Origin: Gymnopus androsaceus JB14
Taxonomy: Eukaryota > Basidiomycota > Agaricomycetes > Agaricales > Omphalotaceae
Assembly: GCA_009733575.1 (NCBI GenBank)
Contig: ML769559.1
Coordinates: 1-64,000, forward strand
DNA: 64,000 bases
Reading direction: 5' to 3'
Positions 27,801 to 40,700 of this stretch are shown here, piece by piece. A program made the translations under genes and the position numbers. The notes beneath the pieces are model-generated. The model had not been told where the DNA came from. It searched no databases and saw only the letters and a list, made by a program, of their open reading frames with translations. The stretch's first letter is position 1. Every line of letters starts with the position of its first letter.

Positions 27801-28760
27801 TTGAAAAATGATAACAAACCTCCTACCGCACGTATCGGACATAAGAATGAGTTCGGAGAGTGCGCTGGCTTACGGACAGGCAGCCTCAATGATCGACGAC
27901 ACGTATCGTCTTCTTCTTCTTCGCCGATACCTATTTGAGTATGCCCGTCAGCTCCATCAACCGTCATGCGGTTCATCTCTACTCCATCTCATCTCCCATA
28001 CTCAAGCAAAATAATGGTTTCCAGACCCCGGAATGACAAGGGTTTCTTTGTAATGAGCCACGACGAACGTGGGGAGTCTCATCGGAGAATAGGCTCAGAT
28101 ACCGAGAGCATCGAAAGACCACGATTTTTCTCGAGGCCAAGCAGTAGTAATCATCGTCTCGACATAGGCCCTGCTTTTCACCGATCCTCGAATTCGTCGC
28201 CAATAAAAAATATTGGTATTACCTTCCTTCCGTGGACTGTGCGACTGAGACAATAGTTGTTACGAAGTTCCTCAGTAATCGTTTATCCTTCCAGATAGAT
28301 CTTCGCGTTCATGTTTGTGACAGAAGCCACGGTGGTGCGCGTGGGCAACAATAAACTCTGTGAATCAACAGAAAAAAAATATTATCGCAGAACTGGGAAG
28401 ATGGCTACGCGCTTACTGTATAGAGTGTTTAGCGAGCACCATCTTTGATTCATAACCGTTCTTGATAGAACGTGGACGAATCCCGAGAGCTCTATCAGCA
28501 ATATTGGGCAACATTTGTCCATCAAAAATGTGGATTGATGACAAACATCCTACAGAGCGCATCGACAAAATGAGAGATTAGGAAGACTCCGAAGGGTGAG
28601 TCAAGCTTTGCCGATGTTCGTACTCATCGTTTCGTCGGTACTACTACTTCTTCGCCGATACCTACTGCATGTCCGACAGCTCGTCATAATCATCAACCAC
28701 CAAGCGTCTCATCCCAGCCTATCCCTGATCCATCTCCCATCCTCAGGCTTCAGCGTTTCA
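27800..28760. repeat. further diverged duplicate modules
   Basis: 27805-28020 (CAAACCTCCTACCG, CTTCTTCGCCGATACCTA, CCATCTCATCTCCCATACTCA) resembles 28530-28750 and also 25935-26320. Together they form three rounds of one module downstream of the thioesterase gene. No coding potential is supported. Confidence 0.6.
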
Positions 28761-28770
28761 GCGCCCCTCC

Positions 28771-29812
28771 TCAAGCGTCCCAAGTGAATGGTTCCCAAAC
28801 TGCAGAATGATACTCTTCACCCGGAACACATTTCCTCAGCTTCTCATAATCGTACCAAACAAGAACTTCGTTACAATGTGCCACGAAGGCTTGTTGGTTT
28901 ACGGAGAAGGCTGAGGAGGTGAGATATAAGCACGCTGGATCGTGGCTTGATTCTGATGGACTTGGACTCGGGGGTGGAATTGGTTTGTGAGATACGAGGA
29001 GCTGCGATGATAAGGACATGAGATGCCAGTGGTGAAAAAAAAGAAATGAAAAAAAAAATACATGACATTATTGATGAGAAAGAAACTCACAGTGTCAGGA
29101 TAGGTAACCGGACGTCGGTAGTTGACGGTTAGTGACTTTATGATCAAGGAAATTCCCTTTCCTTTGAGTAGGGCTTCTGTTCTTGCTGGTCCGCCGAGTC
29201 GGTGGCCTAAATCGGTCATCCAACGGATTCGACTCTGGATTCAGGGAAAGGAAGGTGAGGGAAAGAGAAGAGCTGCGGAAAGTTATCCTTCATACCGATT
29301 CGAAGAAACGAACTGGGGGTCGAACTGAAGTGAGAAGAAATTCAGCGGCTGGATGAGAAGACGCACCATAGTGTACATTGTTAACATGTCTATCGGAAAG
29401 TCAAATCAGAAAAAAAAAGGGATCTTCCACTTGAGATAAACCGAACAAACTGGAATGAATCTTGGTCTCCCCAGGTAATTGGTTGTTCCCAGATAGAGGG
29501 CGAATGAAAACCTGCTTGAACAAGTTTCGCGCGACCTTGCTTGAGTAGTTTGTTAAAAGATAAAGCTTCCGCTTCCGGTTCTGATTCTGTTTCCTGCAGG
29601 AGCTCATCTGGGGAAGCAGGGCCCTCTGTTCCAGGAGCCAAGTACAATGGAGAAGAAGGGTCGCGGAAGGCTGCTTGAAGTGCCTGCGCGAATGAGGGGT
29701 ATGAGATTGAGGTTTAGCAGTCTAGAGATATTAGAACCTTGATACTATTGTGTCTTTTCTGCAAGAATCGCGGGGGATTCGACCGATGTAAAGAACGCCC
29801 AAGAAACGCCAT
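28771..29812 (-). CDS. hotdog-fold (4HBT-like) acyl-CoA thioesterase
   Basis: Joined exons begin MAFLGRSLHRSNPPRF at 29812, with an Arg/Ser-rich N-terminus that could be a mitochondrial presequence. A 3' intron end precedes ALQAAFRDPSSPLYLAPGTEG. The hallmark ITWGDQDSFQ|HVNNVHY|VRFFES spans two introns and matches the DxDxxxHVNN(x)Y pattern of 4-hydroxybenzoyl-CoA-type thioesterases. Then come WMTDLGHRLGGPA, VNYRRPVTYPDT, LLVSHKP and the last exon ending WEPFTWDA at 28771. Frame is intact through all joins. The likely role is hydrolysis of an acyl thioester, as in the fungal thioesterase-like family; the substrate is unknown. Decayed duplicates of its 3' part lie downstream. Confidence 0.82.
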
Positions 29813-30391
29813 GTCAGAAGAGAATCAAAAACTCCAATGACCGGTTATTCGGGCTTCTTCCTTAACCGATATTTTGACTTGCTTGGTAAGTGCTTCTGGA
29901 TTAGCGACGCGTCGAGCTTGAGCTTTCGTTTTTCACGACCATGACGCGTTTCTGAGCTTCAAGATGAAGATCATGATGGACCGAAAGTGGCAAGACTGAA
30001 TCCGATTAAAATCAACGGAAAGATAGCGCCATAAGGAAATGGTCCAAGCTGTGAATATTAGACGCGTTCAATGAGAATGAAATCTACAAGAAAAGGCGAG
30101 TAATTTGCTTATAGTTCAGCTCTACTAGAGCGCGATCCAAAACAGGCAAACTGTTTCCTACTTTTGGAAATAAACGTGACGTCGAAGGCCTTGCCAAACA
30201 AAGATCCAAACTCTGGGGAGTATAAAGTCTGCGGACCCCCGCCAACGCTTCTCTCTTCCTTACCTTCATTACCTCCTCTGATCCTGGTGATCTTTTCTGC
30301 ACATCTCTATCATTCACGACAGGCTTTCGTGCTACATCTCTACTACCAAACTCTCTCTCACTCTCATACTCGAATATCTTTCTGCTTTATT
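29813..30391. other. divergent promoter region
   Basis: About 580 bp between the divergently transcribed thioesterase (minus) and the secreted His-rich gene (plus). A TATA-like AGTATAAAG occurs at about 30219 and a pyrimidine-rich tract (CTCTCTTCCTTACC, CTCTCTCTCACTCTC) precedes the ATG of the plus-strand gene, typical of fungal promoters. Confidence 0.5.
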
Positions 30392-32148
30392 ATGACTGTT
30401 CTCAGCTCGCGTTTTGCCCTTCTCGCTGCTTTTCTTTCGCTCGCCGCCGTTTCTCTCAATCCTTCTTTTGTCAACGCCGCAGCTATCGATGCTCGCCGTT
30501 CGGATCCGCGGTCTGGCACTCCTCTTTCACTTCCTTTGCCCAAGTCCAAGTCTTCCAAGAAGGGCGAGGACAAGTCTGGCAAGAATTCCAAGCATGGCGA
30601 GGACAAGAAAAAGTCTAAAGGTCACAAGCACGATGAGGTTTGTCTTTCTCGCATTTTTGTTCGTTCTGAAGCTTATATGCGCCTTTTTTACACAGCGAGC
30701 TCTTGGAATCGAAATCGGCGAAGATGGTTCAAAGCTGATCACCATTTATTCTCGTTCTCTGTCTTCTTTCCATGGCGTTCAGGTCAAACGTGGCGAACAA
30801 GCTCACTTCCACACTCGTCGTTCTCATCGCCCGCGCCGTCACAATCATGACCACGACCGCGAACACGTCCACGAACATGACCACGACCATGATCATCGCC
30901 GAGACGTCCACGAGCACAAGCACGAGCAGGAACATGAACATGAACACGTCCACAAACATTCTCGCCGCGACCCACGACCACGACCACGACCACGACCATG
31001 ACCACGACCATGATCATGAGCGTCGAGGTCTTCGCTCTCGCTTCCGTGCTCATCCTCGCGCTGACGAACCCGAGACCGTGCCTGGGTGGATCGATATCAT
31101 GGCAAGTCGGAGATGCTCTTCTATTCTTTCTTATACTGACTACCTTTCACTTTTCTAGAGTGACGGCAAACGAATTGCTTCCCTCGACTGTAGTGCAGAG
31201 GATGGAGACTGTGAACCCAACGAGACCACTGCGACCACTCTGACTAGGGAGAACTCTACCTCATCGGCTTATTCCTCAGCCTCGCCATCTTCCTCAGGCT
31301 ATGTGGTCAACTTTGCCTGTGATTCCGGCGGCTATCTCTCCTACTTCAACGACGGCAGCATGCAATGTCTGCCTGCTTCGTCGCCTGCTGCGTCGTGCAA
31401 GGACTTCTTTACGTTGATGAATCAGGACAAGTTAACCCGATGGAATGCGACTCGGGTAGTGCTCAGGCCGCTGCTGTCGATCCCGTTGACGAATCCGAGG
31501 AGGACCCAGACGCCTCAGCCCAGGTTGCCAATATCGTCAGGGATACGTCGGCTAACAATCAGTCATCGTCCTCCGTCACACCCGTCACTCTCATGTTCAA
31601 GCCTCTTGCCCAGCAGATGCAGGTCCAGGAGGCTAGCTCAGATTCCTCTTCGGTCAATGCAACGAGCACTAGCACCTTGACTTCCAGTAGTGCTACCGAG
31701 ACTTTTACGACTACGATCACAGTCACCTCCACTACTACCTCTTCCGTCGCGTCGGCAACTTCTTCCCCCACCCCTTCCGCGACTGGAGTGAAGGTTGAAG
31801 TCTTCAGTGATCCCGACTCTGGATCTGACTCTTCCTCTACGTCGGTCTCGATGACCACGGACTCGCCCGTTTCCGCTTCCTCGACGATGACCTCTGTTTC
31901 TACTTCCTCGACAATGACTTCCGACTCTAACGATGCCATCGCCACCTCAAGTTCTGTGGCCGCCGATGCTATCGCTTCGAGTATTGCTTCCTCCTGCTTC
32001 AACCGAATCGGTGACTGTTACATCAGCCACACCGTCACCGACTACCGACGCTTCTTCATCTTCCTCGGTCACCGATTCTGATTCTTCTTCCTCTCTGACT
32101 TCATCGTCCACCTCGCCTTCTGCGACTGCCGCGTCCGATGAAGGGTGA
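30392..32148 (+). CDS. secreted His/Asp-repeat, Ser/Thr-rich protein (frame broken)
   Basis: ATG 30392 opens a clear signal peptide (MTVLSSRFALLAAFLSLAAV, cleavage near VNAAA), then a Lys/Ser-rich segment. After intron 30638-30695 comes a conserved-looking block (GIEIGEDGSKLITIY), then long His-rich repeats of HDHD, HEHE and HVHEH type that could bind divalent metal. After a GC-AG intron (31102-31158) a Cys-containing domain follows (SLDCSAEDGDC; VNFACDSGGYLSYFNDGSMQC; GLLYVDESGQVNPMEC). A long Ser/Thr-rich tail ends at 32148. The frame changes by one base near 30971 (extra C), 31398 (missing C) and 31988-31995. Whether these are assembly indels or decay cannot be told here. No known family recognised. 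Confidence 0.6.
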
Positions 32149-34950
32149 CGACTCTGGATTGAAGATTAGATCGACAGGTGTTTATATGTGGCAGTTTAAG
32201 CGTGATTAGAGAGGTGGCGAGCTTAGTATGAGTAGTATACTAGTGTTCAATGCGGCTCGTGAATAGTTTGTAATACCCAGATCCTTTTTCGTTTCCTTTT
32301 CTGCGTGCACCTTTTTGAAACGCGTCCGACATCGCGATCTGTCACGTCACATGCATGACATATCAGTAGTGATAACCGAACCTCGAATTCAAGCCTTTTC
32401 GGTTCAAGCCTTCTTCAACTTGAACCAAGTTCGAATCAGCTCACTTTGGCTTGGTCGCATCTTCGAGGACATTGTGTAGCTCCAGGCCGCCATGCGAATG
32501 GACTCTGTGGTTGTATTTCTTCTTTGCATGGCTACTGGCACTTGTACATGCATGTCCACAGTCATCGCAGCAAGTGTCAAACATAGCATTGTTGCAGCAG
32601 CTTGCATTTTTATTCTATAGCTAGCCATTCTTGAGCGGGGATAATCATTCAGATAACTTATCTATCCTTCTTGCAACGCTGTCTTCAACATGCAGTGAAC
32701 AATTCGGAAACATATGCATTGGCTACGCGAACTAAAAAAAGGATCCCAGTCCGAGGTATAGGGTAGGATAGGAATGGGGATCTCAATTATACTGGTCAAC
32801 GTCCGTTCCGTTTCCGGATAACCTTCATCGTACTGCAGCGTAGTACAATTCTACGTTACAGCTACTACGGAAACACAGCCTACTAGGAGGGGCGTCTCAT
32901 GTACTCTTCCTGTTCAATTATAGAGTCTACCTTTGGAGACAAAGTCCGAGCCTGAGCCCGTTCGAAGATCTGCGTCTACCAGTCTTTCCCCTTGTTGTTG
33001 CTGATTTTGCCTATAATTACTTAGTGAGTTCACGCATGGTTCATGTCACGTGTTTTTAATATATCGAATTTCGCGACTATATCATGTATATTTTCATTGA
33101 AAGACCTCTCGTCCGTGCGTCTCAGAGTTTCTATGATCTATACTAGACCATAGTATGGTATCCTATCGTATCGTATCTTCAACCTGAACTCCTCGGACCT
33201 CATCAACGCTGCTTAACAATGGTCTTCGAGTCGCTCAATTTACTGTCGCTTAGAAGATGCATATGCATGCAGCAATCCTTATGCTTTCTCGAGTGGTATC
33301 TGCAACGGGCCCATGAAGTCGAACCTCAACACCATGTGAAACCCCTCTCTTCTTGACAACCATGTTCGGGACTTCATTTGTTTAAATCTGAGTTAAAGAT
33401 TGCGTCTCTTTGCTGCATTGCTTACTTTTAGGATATTTTTAACTCGAGCTTTGTCTTGATTAAGACGCCATCGGTCCCATATTGATAATGGAAACTTGCA
33501 CCAGGCTTTATCGAACTTCAGCTTCCATCATGATTGACTGATCGAGGCTCTTGCACGTACTACTAGACCTAGTTCATGCACGTTCTCAAGCCTTCACAAC
33601 TGCCTTTCGACCATATGCTATGTGTATTCGTACGTATCTTATTCGTGGTCCACTCTTGATATCGCTGACATGTTACTCGGACGTGCTTCGATCTGACTCT
33701 CACTCCCCACAAGTCATAGATTTCAAGTTTCACCTTCTAATGGCGTTTACCAGAAAAAACATACTACGGTCGCCTAGAAGATGAATACTCCAAATATCAT
33801 CCTTACAGCGTCCCGACGTGGCTGTCAAGAAGAGAATGTTTCACATGGTGCTGAGGTTCTTTGAATACGCTACATGATCTGTCAGGATTCAGGATTATCT
33901 TGCAACAGTGTGCTATTGTACGTAGTGCATATTCATGATCTTGTATCCATCGAGAAGTTCCGTCATTTGAATTTAGGAGGCGGAGTAGCTAGGAAATGTT
34001 CGTGCAGCCATTCTATCTATCCTGGTCGCACGTTTACCGACGAAACACGCTCACTACCACCCTTCCAGGCTTCCTAGCTCCACAGTCCATTCATTGATAT
34101 CTTGAGCCATGACATTGACCGTTCGCCACGACTCAAGGATCTGTCTTCTCTTCTTGAGTCCATTTATCTGGACGCATGTACGGGTATGAGCGCAAGGAGC
34201 CAGACTCCCTCCGATCTCAGTTCAAATCGATGTGTTACCGTAATACTAGGAAAGGTTTGCAATTTATGATACCGCCGGTTTTGCCAGTGATGATAGAAAC
34301 CGGAACTGCCAGTGTCGCTCAACGTGCTATACGATTTTAAGCTGCAAGATACTGTAAGCAAATCAATATCCGGGCGCATTAGACACACGCGTGTGAGTAA
34401 GCGAGAATTGGTGTACATCGGCTCTCCGATAGCCTAGATATCAGCCTTGAAAGAATTATACGGCGGGGGTTCTCCCGAATCCCAGTCAACGTCGACATAG
34501 TCGTGGCAAGCTTGCACCTCCGGCGCAACCTTTTCAAGAGCCCCGATGTCGCCTTCGCCGGAATCACCACGACTTTCGAACTGTGCAGATCGAGGGAGTA
34601 AGCTTAGCACCACCGTCAAAAGAAACTATTATTTGGAGGGACAGTAACCAGACGGTGTAAGAACGCTAAGGCTTCGTAGCGACTTCGTAGAATTGCTTGG
34701 GCAGCGGCAGGGCGTATGAGATCTTGCCACTGCTGAGCGGAAACGCCATAGGCATTTCACGTGACAATTTGTCCGCCGAGATCAACTCCGGGCGAGGTCA
34801 ACTTGAACTTTATCCAACGTGTCTTGGCTTTCCCGACTCTTGAGCTTGATCTCCAAAGTTGTTCTGCATCTCAAAAGTGCGTGAAGGAAATTTTAAATTT
34901 TTGCTGTTGCTCTGATAACCGGGCTACTTAGGATCACGATAATCAAACAG
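32149..34950. other. intergenic region, no gene recognised
   Basis: Several open frames of 60-80 codons in conflicting frames, none with a motif or a splice pattern. No repeat or RNA gene was identified. Confidence 0.5.
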
Positions 34951-36585
34951 ATGTCTCTCTCCAATTTGCGCGTTACAGTTGATAATGCTTCTATAAGCAC
35001 CAAATTACGCTCTAGATATGGAACATCCTCTTTAGAAAGCTCAGAGATATCTCAGATTCTCCAGCTGGCAGAGAAAGATCTTGAAGACTACGAGACGGAG
35101 CTTCATGAGCTTCAGATGCAGACTCTCTCTACCAAGTTCCAGAAAAAGCGACTCAAGGAGTACATGAAAAAACTCTGTTTGCTTTGAGCTCCCATCCGAA
35201 AACTCCCTAACGAGCTCTTCCTCCGAATATTCATGTTTTGTTGTGGCGATAACGATGGCAGGCACTCTCGCTTCTGCACTCCCAGCATGATTGTCATTGG
35301 CGCAGTCTGCACTCGGTGGCACAAGCTGGTGAACTCTTGCTCTCAGCTCTGGACACGCTTTGCGGTGACATTTTGCCCTAGTGATTGTTTCATTAGTGAA
35401 GACCGCAAGCAAGACGCAGCCATGTCAAAAGTAGAGCTTTATCTGGAGTGCACCAGAGATGAATTATTGTCGATGTATATCAACACTGGTGTTTGGGAAG
35501 GCGACCTTTACAGCCTTGAGCATCCAGGTTTTGAGCTTCTTCTTGCCCAATCACATCGTTGGCACAATTTGTCCTTTAGAGGCCATTTCTCGCCAGATTC
35601 ACATCCAGGATTATTCGCCAACCCATCTATAGCTTTCCCAGCTCTGGAGACTGTTGAGATAGATATGTTGGATTATGATGGCAATGAAGCCTTTCCAGCT
35701 GAACTGGGCTTATTTCAGCATGCTCCACGCCTACAGTCTTTGTCCTTCTTTGGCTGCGTAGATATGACTACACAGGACTTTTCTTGGGGACAGATTACTA
35801 CACTAGAGCTTGATACAGGCTTGCTTGACGTGTATCCTCTCATTGCTGTATGTCCTAATCTCCAGGCCATAAAGCTTCGTGCAAACTGTAAAAATGATGC
35901 TATCATCTATGACACGCCAGATGACCCTTTCACTTCTAAGCACGTTGTCTCATTTTCCATCACTGGCAGTTTTACAGGTACTTCAGATATGATTGAAGCG
36001 ATTCTTTCATTGTTCACGTTCCCCTCTCTGAGGTCTCTGGAATTGGCTGACACTGCTCATAGGAGGGATAAAACACCATATCAATATTGGCCCAAAAGTG
36101 AGCTGCAGAACCTCTTGTCCAGGTCTCAATGCAGTCTTACTTTACTCTCCCTATGCGGACTGCCCTTCTCTGACGAAGACGTAATTACCCTCTTACAACA
36201 ACTCCCTTCCCTCCAAACCTTGTTGATACATGACGTAATACTGAAAGCCAATGTGCCAACTTACTTAGGCACACCAGTCTCTACCTTGCTCATTAAAAGT
36301 CTTCATGGCATTCATACATCCAATCTCCAACCTTTGGTACCCTCTTTAAAGAATCTATCTTTAATCGTCAATGATGGGGATAAACTTGATGTATCTGCAT
36401 TTGTGGAAACAGTTACATCACATTGGCTTCCCAATCCTGAATACACTGCTTCTCTAGGCATGTCGTGTCTGCAATCAGTTGAGCTGGTCATTCATAATCA
36501 AAAAGAGAACTTGGATCTGTTCCCACTGTTGGATCATCTAGAGAAGGCTGGAATGCAGGTGTTTGTTACGATATTGAGAGATTGA
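34951..36585 (+). CDS. F-box protein with C-terminal repeats, interrupted by in-frame TGA
   Basis: A single-exon frame runs from 34951 to 36585 with one in-frame TGA at 35185-35187. The N-terminal part is a coiled-coil-like segment (LEDYETELHELQMQTL). Immediately after the TGA comes the F-box: APIRKLPNELFLRIF, then VCTRWHKLVNSCSQLWTRF. This is the standard layout of agaricomycete F-box proteins, where a coiled coil ending in LL precedes xPIRKLPxEIL. The C-terminal part has leucine-rich repeat-like segments (LPSLQTLLI, LTLLSLCGLPFSDEDV). The likely role is as an SCF ubiquitin-ligase adaptor. The stop may be a real nonsense change (CGA or TCA to TGA), a recoded codon or a sequence error. These families expand and decay often, so a pseudogene is plausible. 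Confidence 0.75.
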
Positions 36586-37242
36586 AGCTGACTGGTTGTA
36601 CATTATGCTGCCAAAAATTAAACCTCTGATTGTGTATAGAATCATATATCTGATTCTCATACTCAAAAGAATGAGGGTAAGCCAATTTTACATCTGCATT
36701 GACAACTTAGTTGGCTAGACTGATGTTAATGGGCAGTTATGGATAGTTATCTTTCCCAACAGTAGGTGCTGTGATGCCGTTCACCTGCCAGAGGATTTCC
36801 GAATTTTTGGTTGATTGAAAATGAGGAAATTTGAAACTTTCAATCAGAACAGATATGACAGCCTCTGTATGTGCTGTGAGCAAACAATGTTTATCAATGG
36901 AAATTGTAGACCTGCTCATCTCCAGTTGCATAAATTCAGTCAATTACTATTGGTTTCAGAAAGGTTGAAGATAAGGCTGGCAAAAAGATAGGAATTACAG
37001 GTGAGAATATACCCCAGGAATCCGCGCCTCAACAAGGGCCTCTAGCAAAGGTGAAAGCCATCTTTCCAGTTTCCATTTATCTGCATCTTGAAGGACTTTT
37101 GTTAGTTGGTACACTGAACGGAGATATAGCGCCTGCAATTTCTCCCAAATGATGGTTTCTATTTGTACTGAGGATGGAAACAAAGATGGCAGTACCTTTC
37201 GGAATGGCGGTCTCAGTCCCATCCAGACCAGTGATTAGTTTG

Positions 37243-37247
37243 GAGAG
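37243..37247. repeat. left target-site duplication of the copia element (GAGAG)
   Basis: GAGAG directly precedes the 5' LTR and is repeated directly after the 3' LTR (44791-44795). Five bp is the usual size for Ty1/copia integration. Confidence 0.9.
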
Positions 37248-37768
37248 TGTTGAAAGGATCTGACGCTTACAATAGTGACGTCATCAATCAACTCAACATG
37301 AGTCTTTCGTCCCATTAATACTCCTTGAAACACCTTTGTAGCTGCACTACATAAGGCAACAGCACTGTCTTTGTATTTGCTCAATAAGCATACTAGACGC
37401 TGTAATTATGCCATTCGCTAGTTCTATAAATATGATACATACACTTATGAAGCATATGAACTGTTCAATACAATAGTAGTCAAACGTAGTCGTAATTACT
37501 CAATCTTACATCGTACTTACATGCTGTTGAACCATTATGATCGTACCCTATGCCCTAAGCCACCTTACTATGATACTGTATAGTTGTAGTCGTACTTAGT
37601 ATAAATACTGTAGGTACTTACCGTACTCCTTAGCACACTCAGTTGTACTACTACTTGTCTATACAAGAACTCTTTGCTCTCCAACTAGTCCTCCAGACCA
37701 GTCTACAAGCTACATAACCAGGTGAGTATCGCATCTCACCATTTGTTGATCATATGTCTGCTTCAACA
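37248..37768 (+). mobile_element. 5' LTR of copia element
   Basis: 521 bp, begins TGTTGAAAGG and ends CTTCAACA. A TATAAAT box is at 37600-37606. It matches the 3' LTR over its length with 11 substitutions and one 2-bp indel. Confidence 0.97.
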
Positions 37769-37783
37769 GGTTATGGGCTCTGG
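37769..37783 (+). promoter_or_regulatory. putative primer-binding site (half-tRNA-iMet type)
   Basis: GGTTATGGGCTCTGG directly follows the 5' LTR. It resembles the complement of the initiator-tRNA-Met anticodon arm (GGTTATGAGCCC), the internal fragment that primes Drosophila copia. Match is partial, so this is probable only. Confidence 0.55.
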
Positions 37784-40700
37784 ATTTGCTTGACGAAGGT
37801 TGTTACACCATTGCGTCTTTGACAAATGGTTGATCGCGTTAACGAACTCATCTGGTCCTACCTCGTAGACATTAGGCATGATGATTAGTGGCTTCGGGTT
37901 TGGGTGTAAACGGTAATAAGTGATTCGCTTTGTTCCCTCCTTTCTGGAAGAGCCTAAAATATATAAGGCTTCTTCAATTGAACTAATTATTACCTACACT
38001 GTATATACACAGGCACTCCACGTTGAACAAACTTTTGGCAGTTCCTATTCACTTAGGGCTGTTTGTGGGCTGATTCCTGCTCCCAGGTAGACTTCTGCCG
38101 CTATGTGAATAATCAAAAGCATATGCGCATAGGCTGGGCAATTGTGAACACGTGAGAGTTTCTTGGCCTCCTACTGTAGTATTCCCCATATTGCCTTAAG
38201 TCCCTTAAACACCTATTAGGTCTGAATAACTCGCTTTCCAAACCTTGAATCTTAATTGATTCTACTGGTGACGAAAACATGAGTCGTGATGATTCAAACG
38301 GTTTTCTCTCGGCATATGGTTTTTGTATATAGTTTGGTTCAAAACTTGCTGATGCGGGATGTGTATGACCCGATCAGAGATGGAAAATAGATGGATATAA
38401 ACAAACTGCAATCACACCACAACAAAGTCTAAATGGGTAATCACCAAAGTCAAGTGAATCTGAGATTCATAATCTTGGACATGTCAAACATCTTAATTGA
38501 TCATTACTGACAAGTTCATAACCAGAATCACAATGTCTTCCACCTCTGCAATCAACGCTGTTCCCCTCTTCGACAGTTCCAACTACAACGATTGGTCATC
38601 TGGAATGAAGGCCTACCTTCAAGTCCAAAAGCTTTTCAGACATGCCTCTGGCACTAAGGTTTGCCCATCTCCTACCGGTAAACCTGCTACCAACCAGGAT
38701 GCTCTTGATACCTGGGATGAGAATGACAGTGCCACCATTGGTGCCATCTCTCTCTGCCTGCCTAACCACATTAGGCAACCGGCAATCAAGGTCACTGCTA
38801 GGGAGACCTGGCAACATCTTGAGACCACTTATGGTACTCCTGGCGCCGCTGGACTCTTCGGAATCTTCCAAGAGGCCATTGGTTTTGAGATCACTGAGAA
38901 CTCTGATCCGGCTATGCCAATCGCATCTCTAACTTCGATCTTTGGTCACCTTGATGCCTCTGGTCTTACCTTAACAGAACCAGTAAAAGCCATGATTCTT
39001 CTCACCGCACTTCCTCGTGCTTGGGATGATTTAGCAATGACAATGCTAAGCCAGCACACTGGCGTAAATCTCACACTTGCTGCCATCATCCCCAAGATTC
39101 AGGATGAATACAATCATTGCTGCTCTAATGCCACATCACTCGCTTCTCGCCTTTCCACGGTGAACAAGAAGCGCAAATCTAAGAACGCCTGGTCCAAACA
39201 AAAGAAGCAGAAGCAAAATGCTGATGCATCTGGTTCAAACCAACAGGCTTCTTCCTCCGGTGGCAATAGCGGCAACAACGATAAAGGCAATCAGAAGAAG
39301 AAAGGTAAAGGCAAAGGCAAACTGCACACCAATGAGGCTTTCACTGACAATCCGCTCCTAGTTGCTAACTTTGCCTCTTTCTCATCCTCTGCCAATCCTC
39401 TTAAGGATATTGACCCTTACATGGGCAAACTCGATCCTCTCCTCAAAGATATGAAGATAGAGGAACAAGAGATGCCGCCTGACTGGGCCCAATCTGTCAT
39501 CAATGATGGCTTTGCCAGAATCGATGATTACAACGAGGAAATGTACGGATCTGGCAATGAGTGTACTTCTTACTGGCAAGTCCCTTTTAATTTCCTTGAA
39601 AAGAAAATCTCTAATTCATTGCATTGGCTAAACAGATCTTCTGCTATAAATAACGATACTTTGCACAAACATTTGTACCATGCAACTAGTTCTTATTTAT
39701 TTGATTCTGTACTTACGCCTGAGCCTCTTGATGAGGCAAAATATATTAATTTTATGCATGCAATTACTGAGAGTAAGGAACTACCTGAGAATAATGTAAG
39801 AATACAAGCAACAACGTATAACACATCTTGGTTACTTGATTCTGGCGCTTCACACCACTTTACTCCGAATATTGAAGATTTTGCCGATTACAAGGAATGG
39901 AGAAATCCAATTCCGCTTGTATCTGCTGATAAGAAATCTCATTTGCATGTACTTGGCGCTGGAACGGTATATATTCGTCACGAAAATGGAACAGGTGTTA
40001 CCCACATGACTAAGTTACACCCAGTGTATTACCAGCCCAATAGCCCACATCGCCTTATTTCAATTGGTCAATTAAATCAAAATGGCTGCTATACAGTCAT
40101 TAATGGAGATCAAAGTCAGATACACAATAAGTCAAATCATAAAATCATTATGACTGGGAAACCGTATAATACTGGTGATTCGCTCCACTGGCTTCATGCT
40201 GATGTATTGAATCCTGAAGCGCAAATAGTCAATATGGTTTCTATTGATTACAACTTATGGCATAACCGATTTGCCCATCCAGGCAATGAGATCCTTAAGC
40301 ATGCTCCTGCTAACATCAAAGGTCTTCCTAAAATACCTACTCCTACTGAGAAACACATCTGTAAAGGTTGTGTTATTGGTAAAGAACCTCAGAAATCATA
40401 CCCCTCTTTGTCTAAACATGCTGAACATCCTCTAGAACTTGTACACTTTGATTTGACAGAATTACCAATTCAGTCTTATCATAAATACAAATATATTGTC
40501 ACATTCTTGGATGATTGTTTGTCTTACGCTTACTCAGTCAAACTACGTCTTAAGTCCGAAGCTTTCCTCACTTTTAATCAATTTAAAGCATGGGCCGAAA
40601 AGCAAACCAGACGTAAAATTAAAAAGATACGTATTGATCAAGGGGGAGAATTCTTATCGGATCAATTTATCAATTATCTCAAAACGGAAGGTATCGAGGT

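Noticed and set aside
30729..31158. Alternative and minus-strand frames across the His-Asp tract
   Set aside because: They are shadows of the codon repeat CAC GAC; only the frame linked to the signal peptide has structure.
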